Assembly (NCBI GenBank): GCA_023393095.1
Contig: JAEWMT010000035.1
Span: 1 to 32,380, forward strand
Reading direction: 5' to 3'
DNA from: Bacillota bacterium
Lineage (GTDB): Bacteria; Bacillota; Clostridia; Lachnospirales; Lachnospiraceae
DNA length: 32,380 nucleotides
Part shown: positions 25,771 to 32,380 of the stretch, in pieces
How the letters are laid out: the number at the start of each line of letters is the position of its first letter
How positions within the stretch are numbered: position 1 is the stretch's first letter
Notes under the pieces: generated by a model
The model's input: the letters and a program-made list of their open reading frames with translations, nothing else
Told to the model about the DNA's origin: nothing
The model's database searches: none
Made by a program: the position numbers and the translations under genes

Positions 25771-27032
25771 CATTCTGGTTTTGATGTAAAGTTAGATCCT
25801 AAACTGATCTGTCTCATATCATGACCGGAAGGATTCTGGAAGATTTGAAGTGAGAATTCTTCTGCTATTGAAAAAATATGATCAAATATATCAGCTTGGA
25901 TTGTTTCATATTCTTCCCAATCGGTTGACTCCGTAAACACATATATCTCCAACGGCAGGCCATTCTCTGTCGGCGGAAGCTGGCGTACAAACTGTGGCAT
26001 ATCCTTACGAAGCCTTGGGCATTTTTCTAAATATTTTTGTATATAGATTCGAAATGTACCTATATTGGTCAGATATTTCCCATTAATACGAAGCTTTTCT
26101 ACATCCTTCTGATTCCTATTATAAGTACTAAGTTCTGTTTCCTTTTCTGTGATATATTCCTTCAAGTAATTAATCTTTTTAAATTTTTCTATCATTTCAG
26201 CTGAGCAGAAAACAATACTGTTCATATCAATATAAATTGATCGCTTAATTCTTCTGCCGCCAAAATCCTTCATCCCTCTCCAGTTCTTGAATGAATCCGA
26301 TACAAGGGCATATGCCGGAAGAGTAACAATCGTTTTATCAAAATTCTGCACCTTAACCGTATTCAGAGTAATATCAATTACATCACCATCTGCACCGTAT
26401 TTCGGCATTTCAATCCAATCACCAATACGGAGCATATCATTAGAGGTAAGCTGAATTCCGGCAATAAACCCAAGAATGGAATCCTTAAATACAAAGGAGA
26501 ACAATGCTGCGACTGCTCCTATTCCACTTAGCATCAAAAACGGATTCTGATTCATTAGTGTTCCTACAATAATGATACCTATTATAATGAAGTACACAAT
26601 CTTCACTATCTGTAACAAGCCTTTTATTGGTCGTATTTTTGATATTGGATAAGTAATGTATATTTCATTGATTGCATCAAGCAAAGCATTCATTATAAAA
26701 ATTGTTATAAACAGAATAAAAACGATTGCTCCTCTTTTTAAGAAGACCACAAGGCTTATATTATTAAATGCTGGTGCAAACAGATATACAATAATCCCGG
26801 GAAGTATGTTAGATAATCTGTTAAATACGTTCTTTTCCAGTAAAATATCACCCTTATGATATTTATTCCTATGAATTATTCTTGCAAATAGCTTTAATAT
26901 AATTTTTTTAGCAATAACATTAACGATGATACACAATAAAATAATAAAGATTATAAGAATTACATATGATAAGTACCAAGATACATTATCACTTACATTA
27001 TAATTTGTTAGTGAATTTTTGATAAATTTCAT
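25770..27032 (-). CDS. MscS-family mechanosensitive channel (YbdG-like)
   Basis: This membrane channel opens under tension to release solutes during osmotic downshock. About five hydrophobic segments occupy residues 15 to 185. The pore-lining helix and gate region read LSGIGAVAALFSFVFKDSIL with GFIAGIQL, followed by the beta domain (RIGDWIEMPKYGADGDVIDI, TVKVQNFDKTIVTLPAYAL, FKNWRGM). These wordings, and the insertion in the C-terminal domain, fit the larger YbdG/MscM branch rather than the small MscS. I place the start at ATG 27032 (420 residues); the frame runs on to a TTG at 27095 that looks unlikely. The ribosome binding site is weak. It diverges from the calcium ATPase gene. Confidence 0.9.
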   Translation of the reverse strand: MKFIKNSLTNYNVSDNVSWYLSYVILIIFIILLCIIVNVIAKKIILKLFARIIHRNKYHKGDILLEKNVFNRLSNILPGIIVYLFAPAFNNISLVVFLKRGAIVFILFITIFIMNALLDAINEIYITYPISKIRPIKGLLQIVKIVYFIIIGIIIVGTLMNQNPFLMLSGIGAVAALFSFVFKDSILGFIAGIQLTSNDMLRIGDWIEMPKYGADGDVIDITLNTVKVQNFDKTIVTLPAYALVSDSFKNWRGMKDFGGRRIKRSIYIDMNSIVFCSAEMIEKFKKINYLKEYITEKETELSTYNRNQKDVEKLRINGKYLTNIGTFRIYIQKYLEKCPRLRKDMPQFVRQLPPTENGLPLEIYVFTESTDWEEYETIQADIFDHIFSIAEEFSLQIFQNPSGHDMRQISLGSNFTSKPE

Positions 27033-27238
27033 TCTTACACCAAGCCTTCCATTTTCTCTATTTTTAATTCTACTATTGAATAATAATGATGTCAAACGTC
27101 ATATATTACATATGCTGCACTAATTTTATTCGTATATTACTTAAACGTACTTTTATCTATTTCTATTATTGACGTGCAGTATAAATTATATCAGTTATTA
27201 TTATGCAACAATACTTATCTGCAAAAGAGGTATCTAAC

Positions 27239-27322
27239 GTGAAGAAAAAGCATCTTCACAATGTGTATTATATTAAATTTTGTAAAAACTGCGAAGCTCG
27301 TACAAAGGTTCTCATTCCTTAA
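27239..27322 (+). CDS. Possible 27-residue CxxC microprotein
   Basis: A GTG at 27239 preceded by AGAGGT at a suitable distance opens a frame ending at TAA (27320-27322). The product is basic (MKKKHLHNVYYIKF) and has one CKNC pair followed by EARTKVLIP. An in-frame ATG at 27203 would give 39 residues but has no clear ribosome binding site. It lies about 50 bases upstream of the calcium ATPase gene, on the same strand, so it could be the first cistron or a leader peptide. Too short for confidence; it might be a chance frame. Confidence 0.35.
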   Translation: MKKKHLHNVYYIKFCKNCEARTKVLIP

Positions 27323-27369
27323 TATTCCGAGGTTCTGAGTCGTTGTGAAACAGCAGCATGGAGGGAATT

Positions 27370-30030
27370 ATGTGGTTTTTGAAAGCAGCAAAAGATGTAT
27401 TAGATGAAATGAATGTTACACAGTCAGCCGGTCTATCAGAAAATGAAGCCAAACTAAGACTTGAGCAGAACGGCTTAAACAAATTAAAAGGGAAACCAAA
27501 AAAGAGTATTATGGTACTGTTTTTTTCACAGCTTAAGGATATGCTGATCTATGTTTTAATCGCTGCGGCTGTTATTACCTTCCTCATACGTGAGTATGCT
27601 GACTCCATCATAATTATACTTGTTATTATCTTAAATGCGGTAATCGGTGTTTTTCAGGAATATAAGGCAGAAAAAGCAGTGGAAGCCCTTCAGAATATGA
27701 CCGCTCCGAAATCATTAGTAAGACGTGATAGAAAAACCATTGAAATAAGCTCAGAGGAGGTTGTTCCCGGTGATATTGTAATTCTGGACGCCGGACGATT
27801 TGTTCCTGCCGATCTGCGGCTAATTGAAAGTGCTAATCTACAAATTGAAGAATCTGCTCTCACCGGAGAATCCGTTCCTTCAAATAAGAATGCAGATTTG
27901 ATTTTTGATGATCCTAAAACACCACTGGGGGATAAGGCTAATATGGCTTTTTTATCCACTCTGGTCACATATGGCCGAGGTGAGGGTGTTGTTGTAGCTA
28001 CCGCTATGGATACCGAAATTGGAAAAATTGCTAAGATTCTGGATGATGATACACAGGAAATGACACCCCTTCAAAAAAGACTGGATGAACTGGGTAGAGT
28101 ACTAGGTTTTCTGGCAATTGGTATCTGTGTTCTGATTTTTATCATTGCACTGATTCAAAAACGAGATTTATTCGAAATGTTCTTAACTGCCATAAGCCTT
28201 GCTGTTGCGGCTATTCCGGAAGGTCTTGCAGCCATAGTTGCCATCGTACTTGCTCTCGGTGTTACAAGAATGTCCAAAATTAATGCAATTGTCAAAAAAC
28301 TTCCCGCAGTCGAAACCTTAGGCTCCGTCAATATCATCTGTTCTGATAAAACTGGAACACTGACACAGAACAAAATGACAGTGGTAAAACAGTATACTCA
28401 CAATCATTCTACTGATGTAGCATTAAATATGGATGTCAGCGCTACTGCCCTACCGGATGAAACCGAGCTGATAAAATCTCTTGTTCTCTGTTCCGATGCT
28501 ACATTTGAAAACGGTCAGGGAACCGGAGATCCTACCGAAATTGCTCTGGTCGTTCTTGGTGAAAAATTTGGTCTAAAACGTACAAATCTGAATGAAATTC
28601 ATCAACGAGTAGCGGAAAATCCATTTGATTCAGATCGTAAGCTTATGTCAACATTGAATGTCGAGGAAAGCGGTTATCGTGTTCATACCAAGGGAGCCAT
28701 TGATCATATTCTCAATTTGTCTTCTACAGCATTAGTAAACGGAAAGAAAGTACCTTTCACTGAGGAGCTTAAATCAGATTATCTTCGAATGGCTGAAGAA
28801 ATGTCAGATGCTGCTCTTAGAGTTCTTGGTGCAGCGTTTAAAGATACGGATAATATCATATCCCCAGAAGATATGGAAAAGGAACTAACTGTGATTGGGT
28901 TGGTTGGTATGATTGATCCGCCCAGACTTGAGGTTAAGGCTTCTATTAATGATGCCAAAAAGGCAGGTATTCGATCAGTTATGATAACCGGTGATCATAA
29001 GAATACTGCCGTAGCAATAGCAAAAGAATTAGGCATTGCCGAAGCAATCGATCAAAGCATTACTGGTGCTGAAATTGATCAACTGTCCGAGGAGGATTTT
29101 GCGGCAAATATTAATAATTACAGAGTATTTGCCAGAGTATCCCCAGAGCATAAGGTGAAAATCGTCAGAGCCTTCAAAGCAAAGGGAAATATCGTATCCA
29201 TGACCGGCGATGGTGTCAATGATGCTCCAAGCCTAAAATATGCTGATATTGGTGTTGCAATGGGTATTACTGGTACTGATGTAGCCAAGGGCGCCAGCGA
29301 TATGATACTTACCGATGATAATTTTACAACGATTGTTCATGCAATTGAAGAAGGCAGAAATATTTATAATAATATCAAGAAATCAGTAATTTTTCTTCTT
29401 TCCTGTAATCTTGGTGAGGTTATTACTATATTAGTCTCTATTCTGTTAAATTGGCCTGTCCCCTTAATTGCCACTCAGATTCTATGGATTAATCTGATTA
29501 CGGATTCACTTCCTGCAATTGCACTTGGTATTGATCCGGGAGATCCTGATGTTATGCTGCAGAAACCGCGTAATCCAAAGGAAAGCTTCTTTGCTCACGG
29601 CGCTGGTATAAGAGCTGTAATTGGCGGTGTACTGATTGGAATATTTACCCTGGCTGCCTTTTATTATGGATTATGGGAACATGGCTACCAATTAGGAGCG
29701 GGTACTATTTCAAAGGATGCACTTATTTATGCTAGAACTATGGCTTTTGTTGTATTAGCGGCTTCCCAGCTATTTTACTCTCTGTCAATGAGAAATCAAG
29801 ATAAGTCTATTCTAGAAATTGGCCTTTTCTCTAATATGTACCTGGTTGGTTCCATTATTATCGGAATTCTACTTCAACTGGTTGTTATCTCCATACCAGT
29901 GCTTGCTAATGCATTTGGAGTTCATAATTTAAGTTTCAAGGATTGGCTAATTGTAATTGGATTTGCTCTGATACCGTTAATAGTTAATGAAATAATTAAA
30001 GTATTTTCTAGATTCACAAAGAACAAATAG
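27370..30030 (+). CDS. P-type calcium-transporting ATPase (SERCA/PMCA-like, type IIA)
   Basis: This membrane pump exports Ca2+ using ATP. In order: an N-terminal cation-ATPase domain, the actuator domain with TGES near residue 165, the M4 motif AAIPEGLAA, the phosphorylation site CSDKTGTLT near 325, the nucleotide-binding segment (ENPFDSDRKLMS, HTKGAIDHI), and the hinge TGDGVNDAPSLKYADIGVAM near 611. The M5 SCNLGEV and M6 NLITDSLPAIALG segments keep the Asn, Glu and Asp that bind calcium in SERCA, which favours Ca2+ over other ions. Length is 886 residues from 27370; the ATG at 27358 overlaps the GGAGGG ribosome binding site, so I take the second one. A terminator follows. The role is calcium homeostasis, possibly also in sporulation, by inference. 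Confidence 0.95.
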   Translation: MWFLKAAKDVLDEMNVTQSAGLSENEAKLRLEQNGLNKLKGKPKKSIMVLFFSQLKDMLIYVLIAAAVITFLIREYADSIIIILVIILNAVIGVFQEYKAEKAVEALQNMTAPKSLVRRDRKTIEISSEEVVPGDIVILDAGRFVPADLRLIESANLQIEESALTGESVPSNKNADLIFDDPKTPLGDKANMAFLSTLVTYGRGEGVVVATAMDTEIGKIAKILDDDTQEMTPLQKRLDELGRVLGFLAIGICVLIFIIALIQKRDLFEMFLTAISLAVAAIPEGLAAIVAIVLALGVTRMSKINAIVKKLPAVETLGSVNIICSDKTGTLTQNKMTVVKQYTHNHSTDVALNMDVSATALPDETELIKSLVLCSDATFENGQGTGDPTEIALVVLGEKFGLKRTNLNEIHQRVAENPFDSDRKLMSTLNVEESGYRVHTKGAIDHILNLSSTALVNGKKVPFTEELKSDYLRMAEEMSDAALRVLGAAFKDTDNIISPEDMEKELTVIGLVGMIDPPRLEVKASINDAKKAGIRSVMITGDHKNTAVAIAKELGIAEAIDQSITGAEIDQLSEEDFAANINNYRVFARVSPEHKVKIVRAFKAKGNIVSMTGDGVNDAPSLKYADIGVAMGITGTDVAKGASDMILTDDNFTTIVHAIEEGRNIYNNIKKSVIFLLSCNLGEVITILVSILLNWPVPLIATQILWINLITDSLPAIALGIDPGDPDVMLQKPRNPKESFFAHGAGIRAVIGGVLIGIFTLAAFYYGLWEHGYQLGAGTISKDALIYARTMAFVVLAASQLFYSLSMRNQDKSILEIGLFSNMYLVGSIIIGILLQLVVISIPVLANAFGVHNLSFKDWLIVIGFALIPLIVNEIIKVFSRFTKNK

Positions 30031-30161
30031 GAATGATTATATATACTTACTAATTGTTCTACTGCTGTAGTTTTATATATGATTTTGCTCAGCGTATTTG
30101 AAGAAGGCAGGCTGTATTATAATCCCACTATAATTATATTAAATTAAATCATTATATAATA

Positions 30162-30210
30162 AAAAGAGGAAATTCACGTTGAAGATTTCCTCTTTTCTTT
30201 AATTTTTTCT
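30162..30210 (+). terminator. Intrinsic terminator of the calcium ATPase gene
   Basis: A perfect 12-bp stem (AAAAGAGGAAAT at 30162-30173 with ATTTCCTCTTTT at 30185-30196) has an 11-base loop and is followed on the plus strand by CTTTAATTTTTTC. Confidence 0.9.
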
Positions 30211-30217
30211 TCTTTTT

Positions 30218-30628
30218 TTACTTAAACAGCTTTAGTTCCCCATCTCTGACATAAATAGTACGATTTCCGTATTCTGCAGATTCCTTGGAATGGGTAACTT
30301 GTACCACGGATTTTCCTTCTTCCATATTAATTTTCTTAAACAGCTTCATGATCTCCATCCCTGTTTTGGAGTCCAGATTACCGATTGGTTCATCCGCAAG
30401 AATAATGTCCGAATTATTGATGAGAGCCCTTGCTATCGCAACACGCTGCTGCTGTCCTCCAAATAGTCTTGATGAATATGATTGTCGATTATCCGACAGA
30501 CCGACCACTTACATTAAGTGTTTTAATCTGTCCATATAGTTCTTCTTCCTGCAGCCATTTAAGAGAATAGGTAATAAGATATTGTCTTCTACGGTTAGAT
30601 GTGGTACCAGATTATAAAACTGGAAAAC
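30218..30628 (-). pseudogene. Remnant of an ABC-transporter ATPase (MacB/LolD type)
   Basis: Reading from 30628, the frame gives the Q-loop segment VFQFYNLVPHLTVEDNILL and continues for 39 codons to an in-frame TAA at 30509-30511. It then resumes in the same frame with VVGLSDNRQ, the ABC signature (LFGGQQQRVAIARAL, with Phe where Ser is usual), Walker B ILADEPIGNLD, and the H-loop VTHS. The N-terminal third, including Walker A, is missing. The surviving 3' part could be read from a GTG at 30508 as 96 residues but could not bind ATP without Walker A. No permease partner remains. It most likely belonged to a small antimicrobial-peptide or lipoprotein export system. It was lost through an internal deletion plus a nonsense mutation. 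Confidence 0.85.
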
Positions 30629-30634
30629 GTTAAT

Positions 30635-30760
30635 TTAAGTACGGTTAACATTGTTTACTCCTCTCAGTTGGGTTTTATCAGGAAAACGATTTAATATGAT
30701 TATGAATAATCTTCCAAATCTTATAATTAATAATTTCTTCTGTTTAATTATTGAAAACAT
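30635..30760 (-). other. Short basic hydrophobic frame with duplicated ribosome binding site
   Basis: An ATG at 30760, preceded by GAGAGGAGTAAA, opens 41 codons (MFSIIKQKKLLIIRFGRLF onward). A second GAGAGGAGTAAA precedes an ATG at 30651 that opens MLTVLKL, which looks like the first residues of the deleted ABC ATPase, before running out of frame into its Q-loop region. The two leader segments (about 30647-30733 and 30757-30826) look like an imperfect direct duplication. Probably debris from the decayed transporter locus. Confidence 0.35.
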
Positions 30761-31415
30761 ATTTTACTCCTCTCAATTAATTATAATCATGAAAATTACT
30801 CCACTATTTCCATATCTTATAATATTATATATTGTTTGATACTATATATTATATAATATTATATGTCAAGTATTTTTTGTTATAATCTATTATTTTACTA
30901 TGATTGATTATTTTAATATAATCTTTTATTTTTTATTGTGTTCTTTTATTTTATGTTGTGATAGATTTAGAATGATATTGTGACTGATTAAAATTTTTAA
31001 CATTATATTAAAACTCTTTATTCGTAAAGAAATCTTCAAAAAATCAAAACTTTTCTTTCATAAAATTGATATGATTGTCTCAAGTCAATCAACAATGATT
31101 ATTGTGCATCTTACTAATGTTACCTAATTCTCTTACATTATCTTCGTTATATATAGTGACGATTATATCAGCGTGAGTATTTGGTTCTCAAATCAAAATT
31201 TGTTTTCTATTTCCTAGGTATGGTATTCTTCTTATCTATATCTTGCAACCCACGTTTCGTATATGGTTTTGTAAACGAAACGTAGAATGCCTGATTAGAA
31301 CATTTTTTAAATGAAATAAAGCCGTCCCCACCTATGGTATCCTTTTAGGATGGAACAGCTTTATTCTTAGAAAATTATATAATTGGTTTGAGTGATATAA
31401 TGTTATAACAAATAA
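30761..31415. other. Long AT-rich intergenic region
   Basis: No gene is evident. It holds part of the duplicated leader, a long tract of TATT/TTTA-like words around 30840-31020, a 9-bp inverted repeat ACGTTTCGT/ACGAAACGT (31252-31260 and 31275-31283), and the terminator of the MerR gene. It looks like the scar of lost genes next to the ABC ATPase remnant. Confidence 0.55.
31315..31365 (-). terminator. Intrinsic terminator of the TipA-like gene
   Basis: AATAAAGC (31315-31322) pairs with GCTTTATT (31358-31365), and an inner ATCCT/AGGAT hairpin adds stability. A U-rich tail follows on the minus strand. It begins about 50 bases after the stop codon. Confidence 0.7.
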
Positions 31416-32180
31416 TTAAGCCTGTACTCCGGTATAAATAAGTATAGCATCTCTTAAGAAGGCAGCCATGCCCGGCTGCTTCTTATCATAATACGCAGTA
31501 AAACGCTCATCATCAACATACATCTGAGCCAATCCCGCATGCGCTTCCTTACTGTAACCGTTCCAGGTAAAGGATAGCCATTTTCTGTGTAGATCTGCTG
31601 CTTTCTGTCCCAGCTCTCCAGCCGGATCGCCTGTCTTGTATGCTTCTTCCAGTGTATCAAGAACCTCCTGCTCAAGCTTTTCGAACTCATCATACTGCTC
31701 CTTTGTCATATTAAGAAGCTTTTTATTAGACTGATTTACTTTATCGTCACCATATTTTTCTCTAATTTCTTTTCCATATTTTGTTTCATTATCGTTTACT
31801 AATTTTTGTTTAAATCCTTCAAATTTTTCTTTATCATTCATTTTTATATTTCCTTTCTTATATTCTATTGAATTCTTAACATTGGCAATCAGTATATCCA
31901 ATTGCTTTCTTTGCGCAAGGAGTTTTGTCAAATGTTCCTGTAGCGCACAGTTCTCATCAAAGGAAGCCTGTGTGATAATTGCCTTGATAATATCCAGACT
32001 TACGCCCAGTTCCCGGTAAAACATGATCTGCTGTAACAGATCCACTTCCTTCACACCGTAAATTCGATACCCCGATGAATTGATTCTTGCCGGCTTAAGA
32101 ATCCCAATTTCATCATAGTATCTAAGTGTCCTGGTACTGATTCCTGCTATTTTCGCTAACTTTTGCACTGTATATTCCAT
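31416..32180 (-). CDS. MerR-family regulator with TipAS effector domain
   Basis: This is a transcription activator of the TipAL/Mta type. The N-terminal MerR winged helix (YTVQKLAKIAGISTRTLRYY, then DEIGILKPARINSSGYRIY) is followed by a coiled dimerisation helix to about residue 110. A TipAS antibiotic-binding domain runs from about 120 to the end (LVNDNETKYGKEIREKYG, then AGELGQKAADLHRKWLSF and DERFTAYYDKKQPGMAAFL). Length (254 residues) is normal. AAGGAGG lies upstream of the ATG. A second possible start, Met114 at 31841, has GAAAGGA 9 bases upstream and would make the effector domain alone, as in Streptomyces tipA. It probably senses thiopeptides or other hydrophobic compounds, and regulates itself. 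Confidence 0.93.
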   Translation of the reverse strand: MEYTVQKLAKIAGISTRTLRYYDEIGILKPARINSSGYRIYGVKEVDLLQQIMFYRELGVSLDIIKAIITQASFDENCALQEHLTKLLAQRKQLDILIANVKNSIEYKKGNIKMNDKEKFEGFKQKLVNDNETKYGKEIREKYGDDKVNQSNKKLLNMTKEQYDEFEKLEQEVLDTLEEAYKTGDPAGELGQKAADLHRKWLSFTWNGYSKEAHAGLAQMYVDDERFTAYYDKKQPGMAAFLRDAILIYTGVQA

Positions 32181-32202
32181 ATGAAAACCTCCTTACAAAA
32201 AG

Positions 32203-32233
32203 AGTGTATACCTTAACGTTACGTTAATGTCAA
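32203..32233 (-). promoter_or_regulatory. MerR-type promoter and operator of the tipA-like gene
   Basis: On the minus strand TTGACA (32228-32233) and TACACT (32203-32208) are separated by 19 bases, the long spacer typical of MerR-activated promoters. The palindrome TTAACGTTACGTTAA (32213-32227) fills most of that spacer, where MerR proteins bind and distort the DNA. The start codon follows about 22 bases downstream, giving a very short leader. Confidence 0.85.
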
Positions 32234-32380
32234 GTACTATTTCGAATCTTCTAAGTTAAATGCATACTTAAATTCTTGATTGCACTAGTAAATTCATGTT
32301 TGTTGATTTTAGTCTTGCACAAAATGTGGTATTGTTATGTTGGTTAGTGGATTCCTCTCAATAAACCGGAGGACAACTTT
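32234..32380 (+). other. Upstream region of a gene beginning beyond the right edge
   Basis: The plus strand ends with CCGGAGGACAACTTT; GGAGGA at 32368-32373 looks like the ribosome binding site of a rightward gene whose start codon lies just outside the window. A TTGCAC about 70 bases upstream is a possible -35 box without a good partner. Confidence 0.4.

Noticed and set aside
31454..31693. Second minus-strand frame inside the TipA-like gene
   Set aside because: It is an out-of-frame shadow of the TipAS domain.

Overview
The window is AT-rich DNA from an anaerobic, spore-forming, Gram-positive bacterium, most likely a Clostridia member of the Lachnospiraceae type. The evidence is a complete spore germinant-receptor operon, a single-chain pyruvate:ferredoxin oxidoreductase, strong AGGAGG-type ribosome binding sites, lipobox signal peptides, and intrinsic terminators after many genes. 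I see no tRNA, rRNA, CRISPR array, prophage or intact insertion sequence. The species assignment is inference from gene content.

Layout. 1-5.8 kb: the C-terminal end of a membrane protein cut by the left edge (probably a DHA2-type MFS exporter), an orphan amino-acid binding lipoprotein, non-phosphorylating glyceraldehyde-3-phosphate dehydrogenase (gapN), a family 2 glycosyltransferase, a small zinc-ribbon protein and a DUF421/YetF membrane protein. 6.1-11.4 kb: an M23 peptidase facing a four-gene germinant-receptor operon transcribed leftward (A subunit, C lipoprotein, a 62-residue two-helix protein, B permease). 11.8-18.1 kb: a small hypothetical protein, PFOR (nifJ) with a 64-residue spore-surface-like protein just upstream, and an APC amino-acid permease. 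18.7-25.2 kb: an NMO/FabK-like flavoenzyme with a strong promoter and structured leader, then a sugar ABC importer (binding protein plus two permeases, no ATPase) behind a LacI-family regulator with two identical candidate operators. 25.4-25.8 kb: a gene-free, promoter-to-terminator structured region that looks like a roughly 340-nt noncoding RNA. 25.8-30.0 kb: an MscS-family channel diverging from a P-type Ca2+ ATPase, with a possible CxxC microprotein between them. 30.2-30.8 kb: the decayed remnant of an ABC-transporter ATPase. 31.4-32.4 kb: a MerR/TipA regulator with a textbook 19-bp-spacer promoter and operator.

How the genes fit together. Most units are separate housekeeping or adaptation modules: sugar uptake under LacI control, pyruvate oxidation to acetyl-CoA and reduced ferredoxin, NADPH supply by GapN, osmotic and calcium homeostasis, and spore germination. 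The candidates for new biology are mostly noncoding: the structured RNA at 25.4-25.8 kb, a pair of dispersed repeats about 85 bp long with an inverted repeat inside, the structured leader of the NMO gene, and the TipA gene's apparent second translation start.
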